A stretch of 64,000 nt of DNA. Origin: Rhodopseudomonas sp. P2A-2r. Lineage in GTDB: Bacteria; Pseudomonadota; Alphaproteobacteria; Rhizobiales; Xanthobacteraceae. The stretch covers positions 3,318,001 to 3,382,000 of the forward strand of contig NZ_CP110389.1 of the NCBI RefSeq assembly GCF_026015985.1, in the 5' to 3' direction. The translations under genes and the position numbers were made by a program. Of this stretch, positions 1 to 9,349 are shown piece after piece. Below the pieces are notes generated by a model. That model was given only the letters and a program-made list of their open reading frames with translations. It made no database searches and was not told the DNA's origin. Each line of letters begins with the position of its first letter. The stretch's first letter is position 1.

Positions 1-616
1 GCCGCCCGGCGCGTCGAGCATCAAGATCATCGAACCCGGCCGTATCCAGCGCATCTTTACCACGCGCTCGACCGATCTCGCCGCCAAATGCGCCAACGCC
101 GCGTCCTACGCCCATGCGAAGCCGTATGTGGCGCTGCTGGAAGACTGGCCGGCGCCCAAGGACGGCTTTCGTCTGCGCGTCTACAGCCTCGACGTGGCGC
201 CGGAGCCCGGCCGCTTCGGCCGCATCTGGCGCTGCACCACCATCATGGTGAACTATCTCGACGGCTATCAGGGCCCGCGCGACGCTGCAAAACTGTCGCC
301 GCATCATCATGACGATTTCGAGCAGTGCTCGCTCGCCGTCGAAGGCGAGTTCGTCCATCACCTGCGCTGGCCGTGGACGGTCAACAAGGCGAACTGGCGC
401 GAGGACGATCACGAGCTGTGCAAGACGCCGTCGCTCGCTTTCATTCCGCCGCCGTCGATCCACACCACCGAAGCCTGCGGCAAGGAGTTCAACCAGTTGG
501 TCGACATCTTCTGCCCACCTCGCCTCGACTTCTCGCAAAAGCCGGGCTGGATCCTGAACGCTGACGAATATCCGATGCCGCCGACGGCGACCCAGACCAC
601 AGCGGCAAAGGCTTGA
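1..616 (+). CDS. Cupin-domain protein (5' partial)
   Basis: The open frame runs in from the window edge (first whole codon at base 2) and stops at the TGA at 614-616, so the N-terminus is missing. The visible 204 residues contain a cupin motif 1 (HHHDDFEQ followed by EGE) and a weaker motif 2 ([17 protein letters not shown]), whose His and Glu residues would bind a metal in a small beta-barrel. No signal peptide can be judged. It lies 4 bp before the aldolase gene and is probably the first visible member of the same catabolic operon. The fold is visible; the substrate is unknown. A role as isomerase, dioxygenase or sugar-acid enzyme is only inference from the neighbours. Confidence 0.75.
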   Translation, partial: PPGASSIKIIEPGRIQRIFTTRSTDLAAKCANAASYAHAKPYVALLEDWPAPKDGFRLRVYSLDVAPEPGRFGRIWRCTTIMVNYLDGYQGPRDAAKLSPHHHDDFEQCSLAVEGEFVHHLRWPWTVNKANWREDDHELCKTPSLAFIPPPSIHTTEACGKEFNQLVDIFCPPRLDFSQKPGWILNADEYPMPPTATQTTAAKA

Positions 617-620
617 TGAT

Positions 621-1394
621 ATGACCAATGCTTCCACCTTCCGGCAGCGCATGCTGGCCGGCGATAAACTTGTCGGCACCTTCCTGAAGACCCCGACCAG
701 CCACGCCACCGAGATCCTCGGCAACATCGGCTACGATTTCGTGGTGATCGACCAGGAGCACGGCCCGTTCGACCGCACCACCAGCGACATCGCCCTGCTG
801 GCGGCGCGGGCCCACGACATTCCGGCGCTGGTGCGCGTGCCCGGTCCGGATTCGATCCTCTCCGTGCTCGACTGCGGCGCGACCGGCGTGCTGGTGCCGC
901 ATGTGAAGACCGCGGCGGCTGCCCGCGAGATCGCGGCGCTGTTCCGCTATCGCAACGGCAGCCGCGGCTTCGCGACCAGCACCCGCGCCGGCAACTACAG
1001 CGGTGTGCCGATGTGGACGCACATCGCGGCCGCCGACGCGCAGATGGTGTTCGTCGCCCAGATCGAGGACCCGGTGGCGCTTGACGAGATCGACGCCATC
1101 GCTGCCGTCGAGGGCGTCGACTCGCTGTTCATCGGACGCGGCGATCTCACCGCGGCGTTTGGCGACGAGACCAAGGACCCGCCGGCGGTACTGCGTGCGG
1201 TCGAGCTCATTTCGGAAGCCGGCCGCAAGGCCGGCAAGCCGATCAGCGTCTATGTCGGCAACGCTACCGAGGCCGAGTGGCTGAATTCGCGCGGCGCCAC
1301 CGTGTTCGTGCTCAATTCGGACCAGGGTTTTCTACGCCAGGCGGCGACATCCAACCTGAAGGATGTTCGCGGCAAGGTGGGCGGCCCGTCCTGA
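621..1394 (+). CDS. HpcH/HpaI family aldolase
   Basis: 257 aa, the usual length for class II 2-keto-3-deoxy-acid aldolases (HpcH/HpaI, GarL group), which cleave 2-oxo-4-hydroxy acids to pyruvate or a similar oxo-acid plus an aldehyde. Seen: the VVIDQEHGPFD segment near residue 45, GATGVLVPHVKTA near residue 90, VAQIEDPVALDEID with the metal-binding Glu near residue 150, and FIGRGDLTAAFG near residue 175. The ATG is 4 bp after the cupin stop, which suggests translational coupling. The following Liv-type transporter genes imply uptake of the compound whose breakdown ends in this cleavage. The exact substrate cannot be read from sequence. Confidence 0.85.
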   Translation: MTNASTFRQRMLAGDKLVGTFLKTPTSHATEILGNIGYDFVVIDQEHGPFDRTTSDIALLAARAHDIPALVRVPGPDSILSVLDCGATGVLVPHVKTAAAAREIAALFRYRNGSRGFATSTRAGNYSGVPMWTHIAAADAQMVFVAQIEDPVALDEIDAIAAVEGVDSLFIGRGDLTAAFGDETKDPPAVLRAVELISEAGRKAGKPISVYVGNATEAEWLNSRGATVFVLNSDQGFLRQAATSNLKDVRGKVGGPS

Positions 1395-1461
1395 CGGAGC
1401 CGCCGCGTTTACTGAAGCTGCCAATAACAAGCCAAACAAGATAAAACACCGGGAGGGACAC

Positions 1462-2613
1462 ATGAGATCGCGCAACGCGCTTGTTGTCGCCATGCTGCTG
1501 ACGATGGCGACGGCACTGCCGGCTGTGGCACAGGAGACGATCAAGATCGGCTCCTCGCTCGGCCTGACGGGTTACGGCTCCGCCACCGATGGCCACTGGC
1601 GTGACGGCCTGGCCGTCGCCATCGAGGAGGTCAACAAGCAGGGTGGCGTTCTCGGCAAGAAACTCGAACTGGTCACCGAGGACAACAAGTCGACGCCGCA
1701 GCAGGCGGTCGTCGTCTATCGCAAGATGATGTCCGAGGACAAGGTCGTCGCCTTCGACAGCGGCTGCATCTCGGCCGGCAACTTCGCTGCCGCCAGCTTC
1801 GTCTCGAAGGCGAAGCTGCCGATGTTCCTGTGCTCGATCCTGCCGCGCCAGCCGGAAGAGATCAAATGGGCATTCCAGTTCCTGCCGCCGCCGAAATATG
1901 AGGTCGATACCCGCTACGCCTATCTCAAGGAGAAGACGGAGATCCGCAAGATCGGCATCCTGTCCGATCCGAGTCCGTACAGCCTGCTGATGAAGGGCCT
2001 GGCCGAGAAGGGCGCAGAGGAGTTCGGCCTCAAGGTCGTCGCCAGCGAGACCTACCAGCAGGACGACTCCGACTTTAGCGTGCAGATCGGTCGTATCAAT
2101 GCCGCCGGCGCCGAAGCCCTGATCATGCTGGGCCAGGGCAACGCCGTGGTCACCGTGGCCAACAACATCCGCAGTCTCGGTCTGACCAAGATGCTGATGC
2201 TGGGCAGCATCAACGAGCTCGACATCCTACAGGCCGCCGGCAAGGTGCTGGGCGAACAGTACCTGGTCCCGTCGCCGCTGATCCAGATTGCGTCCGATGA
2301 CATCAGCGTCATCACCGATCCCAAGGCCCGCGCCGCGGCCGAGCCGTTCGTCAAGGCGATGAAAGACAAATACGGCCGGACGGACAATGCGCAGGCGTCG
2401 CGCGCGTGGGATTCGCTGCTGATGCTTGCAGCGGCCATGAAGAAGGCCCGCACCACCGAAGGCGAAGCGGTACGCAACGCATTCGAGCAACTCGGCCACT
2501 ACGACGGCGCGGGTGCGTCCTACGATTTCACGGCCCAGCAACACATCGGCATTACGCAAAATCCTTACGTGATCGCCTCGGTGAAAGACGGCAAGCTGGT
2601 CCTGAAGAAATGA
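1462..2613 (+). CDS. Liv-type ABC transporter substrate-binding protein
   Basis: 383 aa periplasmic binding protein of the Peripla_BP_6 (LivK-like) family. The ATG at 1462 is chosen because it follows GGGAGG at good spacing and opens a clear signal peptide (MRSRNALVVAMLLTMATAL, cleaved near AVAQ). The mature protein begins ETIKIGSSLGLTG, typical of the family. Its TGA overlaps the ATG of the next gene (ATGA), so it is coupled to the ATPase gene. Members of this family bind aromatic acids, amides or short acids as well as amino acids. With an aldolase, a quinone reductase and a dehydrogenase in the same operon, an aromatic or hydroxy-acid ligand is more likely than leucine. Confidence 0.9.
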   Translation: MRSRNALVVAMLLTMATALPAVAQETIKIGSSLGLTGYGSATDGHWRDGLAVAIEEVNKQGGVLGKKLELVTEDNKSTPQQAVVVYRKMMSEDKVVAFDSGCISAGNFAAASFVSKAKLPMFLCSILPRQPEEIKWAFQFLPPPKYEVDTRYAYLKEKTEIRKIGILSDPSPYSLLMKGLAEKGAEEFGLKVVASETYQQDDSDFSVQIGRINAAGAEALIMLGQGNAVVTVANNIRSLGLTKMLMLGSINELDILQAAGKVLGEQYLVPSPLIQIASDDISVITDPKARAAAEPFVKAMKDKYGRTDNAQASRAWDSLLMLAAAMKKARTTEGEAVRNAFEQLGHYDGAGASYDFTAQQHIGITQNPYVIASVKDGKLVLKK

Positions 2614-3338
2614 CGGTGAACGCCGACGCCACGCATCTTATTGCTGTCCACGATCTGGCAGCTCGCTACGGCCACATCGAGGCGCTTCGTCCGACCAGTC
2701 TCCACGTGGCGCCGGGTGAGTTCGTTACCATCCTGGGGCCCAATGGCGCGGGCAAGACCACCTTGCTCCGCGCCATCACCCGACTGATCGCCAGTACCGG
2801 TCAGGTAGCGTTCAAGGGCCGGGACGTGACCGGCCTGAAAACCCATCAATTGGCCGATCTCGGTATTATCATGGTGCAGGAGGGCCGTGGCCTGTTCGGC
2901 GACATGAGCGTCCGGGAAAATCTGCAGATCGGCGCCTACAAGCTGACCGGTTCGCAGGCCGACCGCGACCGCCAGCTGGAAAAAGTGTTCTCGCTGTTTC
3001 CGCGCCTTAAGGAGCGGGTGTCGCAGACCGCGTCGTCGATGTCGGGTGGCGAGCAGCAGATGCTAGCGGTCGGCCGCGCATTGATGGCCGATCCGAAACT
3101 GCTGATTCTCGACGAGCCGTCGCTCGGTCTTGCGCCGCGCGTCGCCACGGAAATTCTCTCGACGCTGGGTGCGCTCAACAAAGAGGGCCTCGGCATCCTG
3201 CTGGTCGAACAGAAGGCGCCGCTGGCGCTCAAGCTTGCCCAGCGCGTCTACATCCTTTCCTCCGGCCGCGTGCGCGCCGAATTGCCGACGCACGAGATCA
3301 AGTCGCATCATGACCTCGCCCAGTACTACTTCACCTGA
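2610..3338 (+). CDS. livF: Liv-type ABC transporter ATP-binding protein (LivF-like)
   Basis: 242 aa cytoplasmic ATPase. Walker A GPNGAGKTTLLRA near residue 45, ABC signature MSGGEQQMLAVGRALM, and Walker B LLILDEPSLGLAP are all intact. The short length and lack of a C-terminal extension match LivF rather than LivG. The start overlaps the stop of the binding-protein gene by 4 bp. Its 3' end overlaps the permease start by 29 bp. It pairs with the second ATPase at 4308-5078 to drive import. Confidence 0.92.
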   Translation: MTVNADATHLIAVHDLAARYGHIEALRPTSLHVAPGEFVTILGPNGAGKTTLLRAITRLIASTGQVAFKGRDVTGLKTHQLADLGIIMVQEGRGLFGDMSVRENLQIGAYKLTGSQADRDRQLEKVFSLFPRLKERVSQTASSMSGGEQQMLAVGRALMADPKLLILDEPSLGLAPRVATEILSTLGALNKEGLGILLVEQKAPLALKLAQRVYILSSGRVRAELPTHEIKSHHDLAQYYFT

Positions 3339-4305
3339 GCCCGCCGCGCGCACCGCGCGCGTCAGTCTCGACCGGTTCCAGATCGGCCTGCTGGTCCTCT
3401 GCGGGCTGCTCACCGTCGGCGCGCTGATCTATGGCGGCTATCTGCTGACCGTTTTTCAGCTCGCCATGATCTACGGCGTGTTCTGCATCGGTCTGAACTT
3501 CTTCATGGGCTATACCGGTCAGGCGTCGTTCGGTCAGAACGCGTTCGCCTGCATCGGCGGTTACGGCAGTGCCATCCTTTGCGTCCAGTATGGCTGGGAG
3601 CCGGCGCTGGCGATGATCGTCTCCATGGTCGTGGCAGGCGTCGCCGCCTTGCTGATCGGCTATCCCACGCTGCGGCTGCGCGGGCACTATCTCGCCATGG
3701 CGACGTTCTCGCTCGGGCTCATCACCTACGATATCTCGATCCACTGGACCAGCCTGACCCAGGGCTACATGGGCTATTCCGGTATTCCGCCGCTCGGCAT
3801 CGCCGGCTTCGGGATCGAGAACGAACGCTGGAAGCTGGTGGCGCTGGTGGTGCTGCTCGGCTTCGCGTTCTGGATTTCGCAGCGCATGCGCGACTCGCGG
3901 TTCGGCCGCGGACTGCGTGCCATTTCCGGTAGCGAGAACGGCGCCGCGGCGCTCGGGATCCGCGTGCCGCGCTTCAAGCTGATCGCCTTCGTCATCGCCG
4001 CGCTGTATGCGTCCGCTGCCGGCTCGTTGTTCGCTCACACGGTCGGTTTCATCAGCCCCGAAGTGTTCGGTCCGCAGATGAGCATCATCACCTTCACCAT
4101 GCTCTATGTCGGCGGTGTCGGCACCATGATCGGCCCGATCGTCGGCGCCATCGTGGCGTCGCTGCTGCCGGAGATCTTCCGCAGCGTCGGCAAGTTTCAG
4201 GACATCGCCTATGCGGTCGTTCTGCTGGGCATGCTGATCTACGCGCCGAAGGGCCTGTCGTCGCTCGGCAAGCTGTTCCGGCCGCGCAAAAGGGAGGAGG
4301 CGTAG
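3310..4305 (+). CDS. livM: Liv-type ABC transporter permease (LivM-like)
   Basis: 331 aa inner-membrane permease. The start at ATG 3310 lies inside the end of livF (29-bp overlap) and gives the short polar N-terminus MTSPSTTSPEPAARTARVSL before the first membrane helix. About eight to nine hydrophobic segments follow. Family marks seen: NFFMGYTGQASFGQNAF near residue 60, and GLRAISGSENGAAALGI in the cytoplasmic loop that contacts the ATPases. It works with the LivH-like permease at 5071-5958. The longer upstream frame is only an extension into livF. Confidence 0.9.
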   Translation: MTSPSTTSPEPAARTARVSLDRFQIGLLVLCGLLTVGALIYGGYLLTVFQLAMIYGVFCIGLNFFMGYTGQASFGQNAFACIGGYGSAILCVQYGWEPALAMIVSMVVAGVAALLIGYPTLRLRGHYLAMATFSLGLITYDISIHWTSLTQGYMGYSGIPPLGIAGFGIENERWKLVALVVLLGFAFWISQRMRDSRFGRGLRAISGSENGAAALGIRVPRFKLIAFVIAALYASAAGSLFAHTVGFISPEVFGPQMSIITFTMLYVGGVGTMIGPIVGAIVASLLPEIFRSVGKFQDIAYAVVLLGMLIYAPKGLSSLGKLFRPRKREEA

Positions 4306-4307
4306 TC

Positions 4308-5070
<763 letters not shown>

Positions 5071-5078
<8 letters not shown>

Positions 5079-5958
5079 CGTCGTCGAACTGATCCAGAGC
5101 CTGGTCAATGGCCTCGGCATCGGCCTGATCTACGGCCTGATAGCCATCGGCTTCTGCGTCATCTACAATGCCAGCGGCATCGTCAACTTTGCGCAGGGCG
5201 TGTTCGTCATGCTCGGCGGCATGTTCGCGCACACCATCCTGACGCGTTACGGCCTGCCGATGTGGCTGTCGGCGATCCTCGCCATCGTCTTGGTCGCCGG
5301 CGTCGGCGTGCTCGTGCAGATTTTTGTCATCAATCCGATGTGGCGGCGTAACGCGCCGCTGTTCGCGATCATTCTGGCCACGCTTGCCGTGCAGCTGCTG
5401 ATCGAGCAGGTGGTGATCCTCACGCTGGGCGACCAGCCGCGCACCTATCCGGAATTCACCTCCGGCGGCCCGCTCAAGATCGGCCCGATCGCCATCGGCT
5501 ACCAGTTGTTCTGGGTGCTTGGCTGCGGCGCCGTGATGGTGTTCGCGCTGCAGCAGTTCTTCAACCGCACGCGCATGGGCCGGGCGCTGCGCGCCTGCGC
5601 CCAGAACCGCGAAGCCGCAGCATTGCTGGGCATTCCCGTCGAGCGCATGCTCATCGTCGCCTTCGCACTCAGCTCGGCGCTCGGCGCCGCCGCCGGCATT
5701 CTCATCACGCCGACGCAGTACACTGCCTACATGGTCGGCGGTCCGTTCGGCATCAACGGATTCATCGCGGCGATCATCGGTGGCTTCGGCAGCCCGCCGG
5801 CGGCGCTGGTCGGCGGCATCTTCCTCGGCGTCGTCCAGTCCGAGGCCATCGTGTTCTTCGGCGCCGGCTTCAAGAACATCATCTCGCTGACGCTGTTGCT
5901 GATCGTGCTGCTGTTCTTTCCGAACGGCCTGTTCGGCGGCTTTGCCAAGAAAGCCTGA
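5071..5958 (+). CDS. livH: Liv-type ABC transporter permease (LivH-like)
   Basis: 295 aa inner-membrane permease with about eight hydrophobic segments. The ATG at 5071 is preceded by GAGGAAGAGA, a strong ribosome-binding site inside livG. Family marks: GLIYGLIAIGFCVIYNASGIVNFAQG near the N-terminus and MGRALRACAQNREAAALLGIP in the ATPase-coupling loop. It completes the K-F-M-G-H transporter. A 14-bp gap separates it from the reductase gene. Confidence 0.9.
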
Positions 5959-5972
5959 GCAGGAACCGATTC

Positions 5973-6632
5973 ATGAATGTCTTGCTGGTCTATGTCCATC
6001 CGGAGCCGACGTCGTTTACCTGCGCACTGAAAGATGCCGCGCAGGACGCTCTGACCGTCGCGGGCCACCATGTCGAGGTCTCCGACCTCTACGGTGAAAG
6101 CTTCAACCCGGTCGCCGGACGTCATGACTTCACCACGGTCCACGATGCCGGCCGCTTTCACTATCAGAACGAGCAGGGCCACGCTTATGCCAACGGCGGC
6201 TTTGCGCCCGATCTGGTGCGCGAGCAGCAGCGCGTGCTCAAGGCCGACATGATTGTCTGGATATTTCCGATCTGGTGGGGCGGCGTGCCGGCGATCCTGA
6301 AGGGCTGGTTCGATCGCGTCATGGCGTTCGGCTTCGCCTATGCCGACGGCAAGCGTTTCGACAGCGGCTACTTCAAGGACAAGATTGGCCTGCTGTGCCT
6401 GACCACGGGCGGCACGGTGGAGCGGTTCTCGGCGGGCAATGTCTACGGGCCCATCGATCAGGTGCTGTATCCAACGCAGCATCTGATGGTGGAATATCTC
6501 GGCATGAAATCTTGTCCGTCGTTCGTGGCCTACGCCGCGCCGCGCATCGATGCCGCCGGCCGCGAAGCCTATTTGCAGCAATGGCGCGCGCGCGTGCTCG
6601 AGATTGCCGGAGCCAGGAAGGACGCAGCATGA
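5973..6632 (+). CDS. Flavodoxin-fold NAD(P)H-quinone reductase
   Basis: 219 aa protein of the Flavodoxin_2 family (NQO1/MdaB/KefF relatives), which bind FMN or FAD and reduce quinones by two electrons. Seen: N-terminal NVLLVYVHPEPTSFTCAL (phosphate-binding loop), IVWIFPIWWGGVPAILKGWFDRV near residue 95 (isoalloxazine-contacting segment), and GLLCLTTGG near residue 137. No signal peptide, so cytosolic. It sits between the transporter and the dehydrogenase and probably reduces a quinone-like intermediate or relieves redox stress during breakdown of the imported compound. The substrate is an inference. Confidence 0.85.
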   Translation: MNVLLVYVHPEPTSFTCALKDAAQDALTVAGHHVEVSDLYGESFNPVAGRHDFTTVHDAGRFHYQNEQGHAYANGGFAPDLVREQQRVLKADMIVWIFPIWWGGVPAILKGWFDRVMAFGFAYADGKRFDSGYFKDKIGLLCLTTGGTVERFSAGNVYGPIDQVLYPTQHLMVEYLGMKSCPSFVAYAAPRIDAAGREAYLQQWRARVLEIAGARKDAA

Positions 6633-7378
6633 GCGACGCTAACAAGGTGCGCAACAAGGTGGTGCTCGTGACCGGCGGTTCGCGCGGCATCGGCGCCGGC
6701 ATTGCCAGGCGCTTCGCTGCCGAGGGGTTTCGCGTGGCGATTGCCTGTCGCAGCGGCAGGGAAGCGGCGGACAAGGTTCTCGGCGAGATCACCGCAGCAG
6801 GAGGGCAGGGCATCGTTGTTATCGGCGACGTGGCGAAGCCTGAAGATGCCAAGGCGATGGTGGCGGAGGTCGTGGCGCGGTTCGGTACCATCGATGTGCT
6901 GGTGAACTGTGCCGGCATCGCCGAGTACTGGCCTTTCGAGGCCACCGATCCGGCTTTGTTTCACGCGACCTTCGACACCAATGTCTATGGCACTGTCGCG
7001 ATGATCCAGGCGGCGCTGCCGCACATGCCAGCGCCGGGCGGTCGCATCATCAATTTCTCGTCGGCGCTGGCCACAAGGCCTATCCCGGGTGCCTCGATCT
7101 ACGCCGCGTCCAAGGCCGCGGTCTCCGCATTGTCGCACGCGCTGGCAAAAGAATTCGGACCGCGCGGCATCACCGTCAATGCGATCGCGCCAGGGGTCAT
7201 CGAGACCGAAATGACGGCCGGCATTCTGGCCGAGCGCAGCGCGAGCATCCTGGCAATGACGCCGCTCGGCCGTATCGGCCAGACCGACGATATCGCCGGC
7301 ATCGCGTTGTTCCTGGCGTCGCCCGACGCCAATTGGGTTACCGGCCGAACGATTGTCGCCGATGGCGGCGTGAGCTGA
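6629..7378 (+). CDS. Short-chain dehydrogenase/reductase (FabG-like)
   Basis: 249 aa classical SDR. Seen: cofactor motif VTGGSRGIGAGIARRF near residue 16, NCAGIA near residue 92, catalytic Ser in INFSSALA and the YAASK Tyr/Lys pair near residues 155-159, and the C-terminal WVTGRTIVADGG. The IACRS end of the second strand fits NADP preference. The ATG at 6629 overlaps the stop of the quinone reductase gene by 4 bp. It is the last gene of the operon before the hairpin at 7457. It probably oxidises or reduces a hydroxyl/keto group of the imported substrate. Confidence 0.88.
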   Translation: MSDANKVRNKVVLVTGGSRGIGAGIARRFAAEGFRVAIACRSGREAADKVLGEITAAGGQGIVVIGDVAKPEDAKAMVAEVVARFGTIDVLVNCAGIAEYWPFEATDPALFHATFDTNVYGTVAMIQAALPHMPAPGGRIINFSSALATRPIPGASIYAASKAAVSALSHALAKEFGPRGITVNAIAPGVIETEMTAGILAERSASILAMTPLGRIGQTDDIAGIALFLASPDANWVTGRTIVADGGVS

Positions 7379-7456
7379 CACTGCGGCCGGAATGGCCGAT
7401 GCTTGGCAGGATCGACCGCTGCGGGGGCGCGGCGGTCGTGCGTGCCGCAAATGGAA

Positions 7457-7485
7457 ATGGCCCGGAGTGAGACACTCCGGGCCAT
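7457..7485 (+). terminator. Hairpin ending the catabolic operon
   Basis: Perfect 13-bp inverted repeat (ATGGCCCGGAGTG and its complement) around the 3-base loop AGA, 78 bp after the dehydrogenase stop. There is no T run after it, so it may be a Rho-assisted or attenuating hairpin. The rest of 7379-7666 shows no supportable gene. Confidence 0.5.
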
Positions 7486-7666
7486 GATCTCGCGCCGACG
7501 TACATCCGGTCCACGCTCGCTTGGAGCCAAGACTGCGCCCGCAAGGTTAACAAGTTGTTACCGCAAAAGGTCGTATTATCGCGGGTTGTCCCGATATGGC
7601 CGAGGGGATGGAACCATTCGTGCGGGCATCCATTGACCGGCGATACTTTCAGGAAGGGACAATCCT

Positions 7667-7924
7667 ATGTTTAAGAAGTTTGCCTTTATTGCCGTCGCTG
7701 CGGCGATCTCCAGCGCCGCCGTGATCTCCAGCGCAGCGCCGGTCGCGGCCCAGGGCATCAGCGTTCAGCTCGGTAACGGCGGCGGCGGTTATCGCGGCCA
7801 CCGCGACGGCTATCGTGGCGATGGTTATCGTCGCAGCCGCCCCGAATACGTCCGTCGCGATCGTGGCCATCATCGTGGCTGGGACCGTCACCCGCGCGGT
7901 CGGACCGTGATCATCCAGCGGTAA
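7667..7924 (+). CDS. Small secreted Gly/Arg-rich protein
   Basis: 85 aa. A strong signal peptide (MFKKFAFIAVAAAISSAAV, cleavage near PVAAQG) is followed by a low-complexity basic segment built on GYRGHRDGYRGDGYRR and RRDRGHHRGWDRHPRGR, ending VIIQR. AGGAAGGGACA precedes the ATG at good spacing. Small YXRG/His-rich exported proteins of this type are common in Bradyrhizobium relatives, but their role is not known to me. A surface or nucleic-acid/polyanion-binding role would fit the charge. The stop is followed by a strong terminator at 7941. The last 14 bp overlap the convergent polymerase gene. Confidence 0.75.
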   Translation: MFKKFAFIAVAAAISSAAVISSAAPVAAQGISVQLGNGGGGYRGHRDGYRGDGYRRSRPEYVRRDRGHHRGWDRHPRGRTVIIQR

Positions 7925-9266
7925 ATTCAGGCTTGATGCGAAACAGCCCCGCCCCAGGCGGGGCTGTTTTCGTTTGACCGGAGGGCGCTACGCGGCGCAG
8001 GTCCGACGAGCCATCGGCCGTGGCCGCGCCGCCGGCAGGACTCGGGCTGTACCGACGGGCTGCGACGAACATGCCCCACATGAGACCGAGCATCATCCAG
8101 AAGTGCCGCCAGTGGTCGGTGTCGATGACGAAGGCTTCGCCGACGGTACCGAGAAATGCCGAGAACACGGCCAGATAGGCGCGTTGCCAGGGCACCCGCA
8201 CGAACACCAGCCGGAAACCGAGGAACACGGTCGTAAAGATCAACGCGGGATAGCAGATGCCGGAGATCCAGCCGCCGGACATGAAGGCGTTCAGATAGGA
8301 ATTGTGGGTGTCTTCCGGGAAGAACCTGGTGAACTGCAGCGGGCCGATGCCCAACGGCAGATCGAGCGCCATCTGCGCGCCGAGCAGATGACGGCCGAAG
8401 CGGCCAAAACGACCCTCATCATATTTCTGGTCGAAACTGGCGCGCTGCTTGAACATGTCGGCGATGGAGTCGAACGACAGCAGCACGAGGATCAGCAACA
8501 CCACCGCGACGATGCCGGCGAGTGCCATCATGATGATGCGCGAGCGCTGCTTGCTCGACGGGCTGGTCAGAATCATCGTGAACAGCATGAAGGCGGCGGT
8601 GATGACGAACAGGCCCCATGCCGCGCGAGAGAATGCCAGCAGCAGCGCCAGGGTAATGATGGCAAGCGCAATGGCACTGCGCAGGGCGCGTCCGAATCCG
8701 TCGCTGACAACGCTCTGCAGCGCGAACAGACCGGGCAGCACCAGAAACGCGCCGAGCACGTTGGGATCCTTGAACATGCCGCTGGCACGGCCGTACAGGG
8801 TGAACAGGCTGCCCGCGCCGGGAAACAGGTTGAAATAACCGGCGATGCCGGCCAGCGACGTGACGACGGCGCCGGCGATCAGGCCGCGGCGGAGCAGGTC
8901 GATCCGCGCTGCGGTGTTCTCGGCGATCACCATGGCCATGAAGATCGCCGTCACGGCCATGTACCACGAGGTCAGGATCCAGTTGATGATCGGTAGCTTG
9001 TCGAGCAGGTAGGCGGCGCAGATCGTGTAGCCGATGTTGACAAGAAACAGCAGCACCAGCAGCGGCAGGAAGGCATATTGCATCCGCAGCCCCGCCGCGA
9101 CGCTGACGATCATGGTGGCCACCATGGCGAGTTCGTAGGGGCTGGGCTCGATGAACACGATGGCCCCGCCGAAGCCGACCAGCCACAGCAGCGAGTTCTG
9201 CAGCGTCATCACGCCGGGCACGATCGCGTGCGGCGGGGCGAGGTCGGCGGATGCGGTATCGGTCAT
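7911..9266 (-). CDS. O-antigen ligase/polymerase-like exopolysaccharide membrane protein
   Basis: 451 aa polytopic protein with about ten to eleven hydrophobic segments, of the Wzy/WaaL (O-antigen ligase) type that links or polymerises lipid-carried repeat units at the periplasmic face. The ATG at 9266 starts MTDTASADLAPPHAIV. A large periplasmic loop follows residue ~290 (FGRFGRHLLGAQMALDLPLGIGP, then FFPEDTHNSYLNAF). The DTHNSYLN segment with its His is typical of Wzy_C proteins. The C-terminal ~45 residues (after FVAARRY) are low-complexity and run through the terminator of the opposite gene. The gene lies directly downstream of the priming transferase gene on the same strand. Confidence 0.8.
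   Translation of the reverse strand: MTDTASADLAPPHAIVPGVMTLQNSLLWLVGFGGAIVFIEPSPYELAMVATMIVSVAAGLRMQYAFLPLLVLLFLVNIGYTICAAYLLDKLPIINWILTSWYMAVTAIFMAMVIAENTAARIDLLRRGLIAGAVVTSLAGIAGYFNLFPGAGSLFTLYGRASGMFKDPNVLGAFLVLPGLFALQSVVSDGFGRALRSAIALAIITLALLLAFSRAAWGLFVITAAFMLFTMILTSPSSKQRSRIIMMALAGIVAVVLLILVLLSFDSIADMFKQRASFDQKYDEGRFGRFGRHLLGAQMALDLPLGIGPLQFTRFFPEDTHNSYLNAFMSGGWISGICYPALIFTTVFLGFRLVFVRVPWQRAYLAVFSAFLGTVGEAFVIDTDHWRHFWMMLGLMWGMFVAARRYSPSPAGGAATADGSSDLRRVAPSGQTKTAPPGAGLFRIKPEFTAG
7941..7970 (+). terminator. Rho-independent terminator inside the opposing gene
   Basis: A 13-bp perfect stem (AAACAGCCCCGCC and complement, loop CCA) followed by TTTT, 17 bp after the stop of the small secreted protein. 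The same DNA is coding on the minus strand for the last residues of the polysaccharide polymerase. Confidence 0.85.
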
Positions 9267-9349
9267 CGGAATCTCGTCACGCCGGAAGCATTCCCATCGT
9301 CGCGCGGGACACGGCGGCAGGGCGGTGCTGCCGGCCCGGTCACGACGCC

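Noticed and set aside
7403..7636. 77-residue frame after the catabolic operon
   Set aside because: Runs through the hairpin at 7457-7485 and has no recognisable features.
7974..8996. 340-residue plus-strand open frame opposite the polysaccharide polymerase
   Set aside because: Composition is typical of antisense frames (His, Gln, Glu, Arg rich); the minus strand encodes a clear membrane protein.
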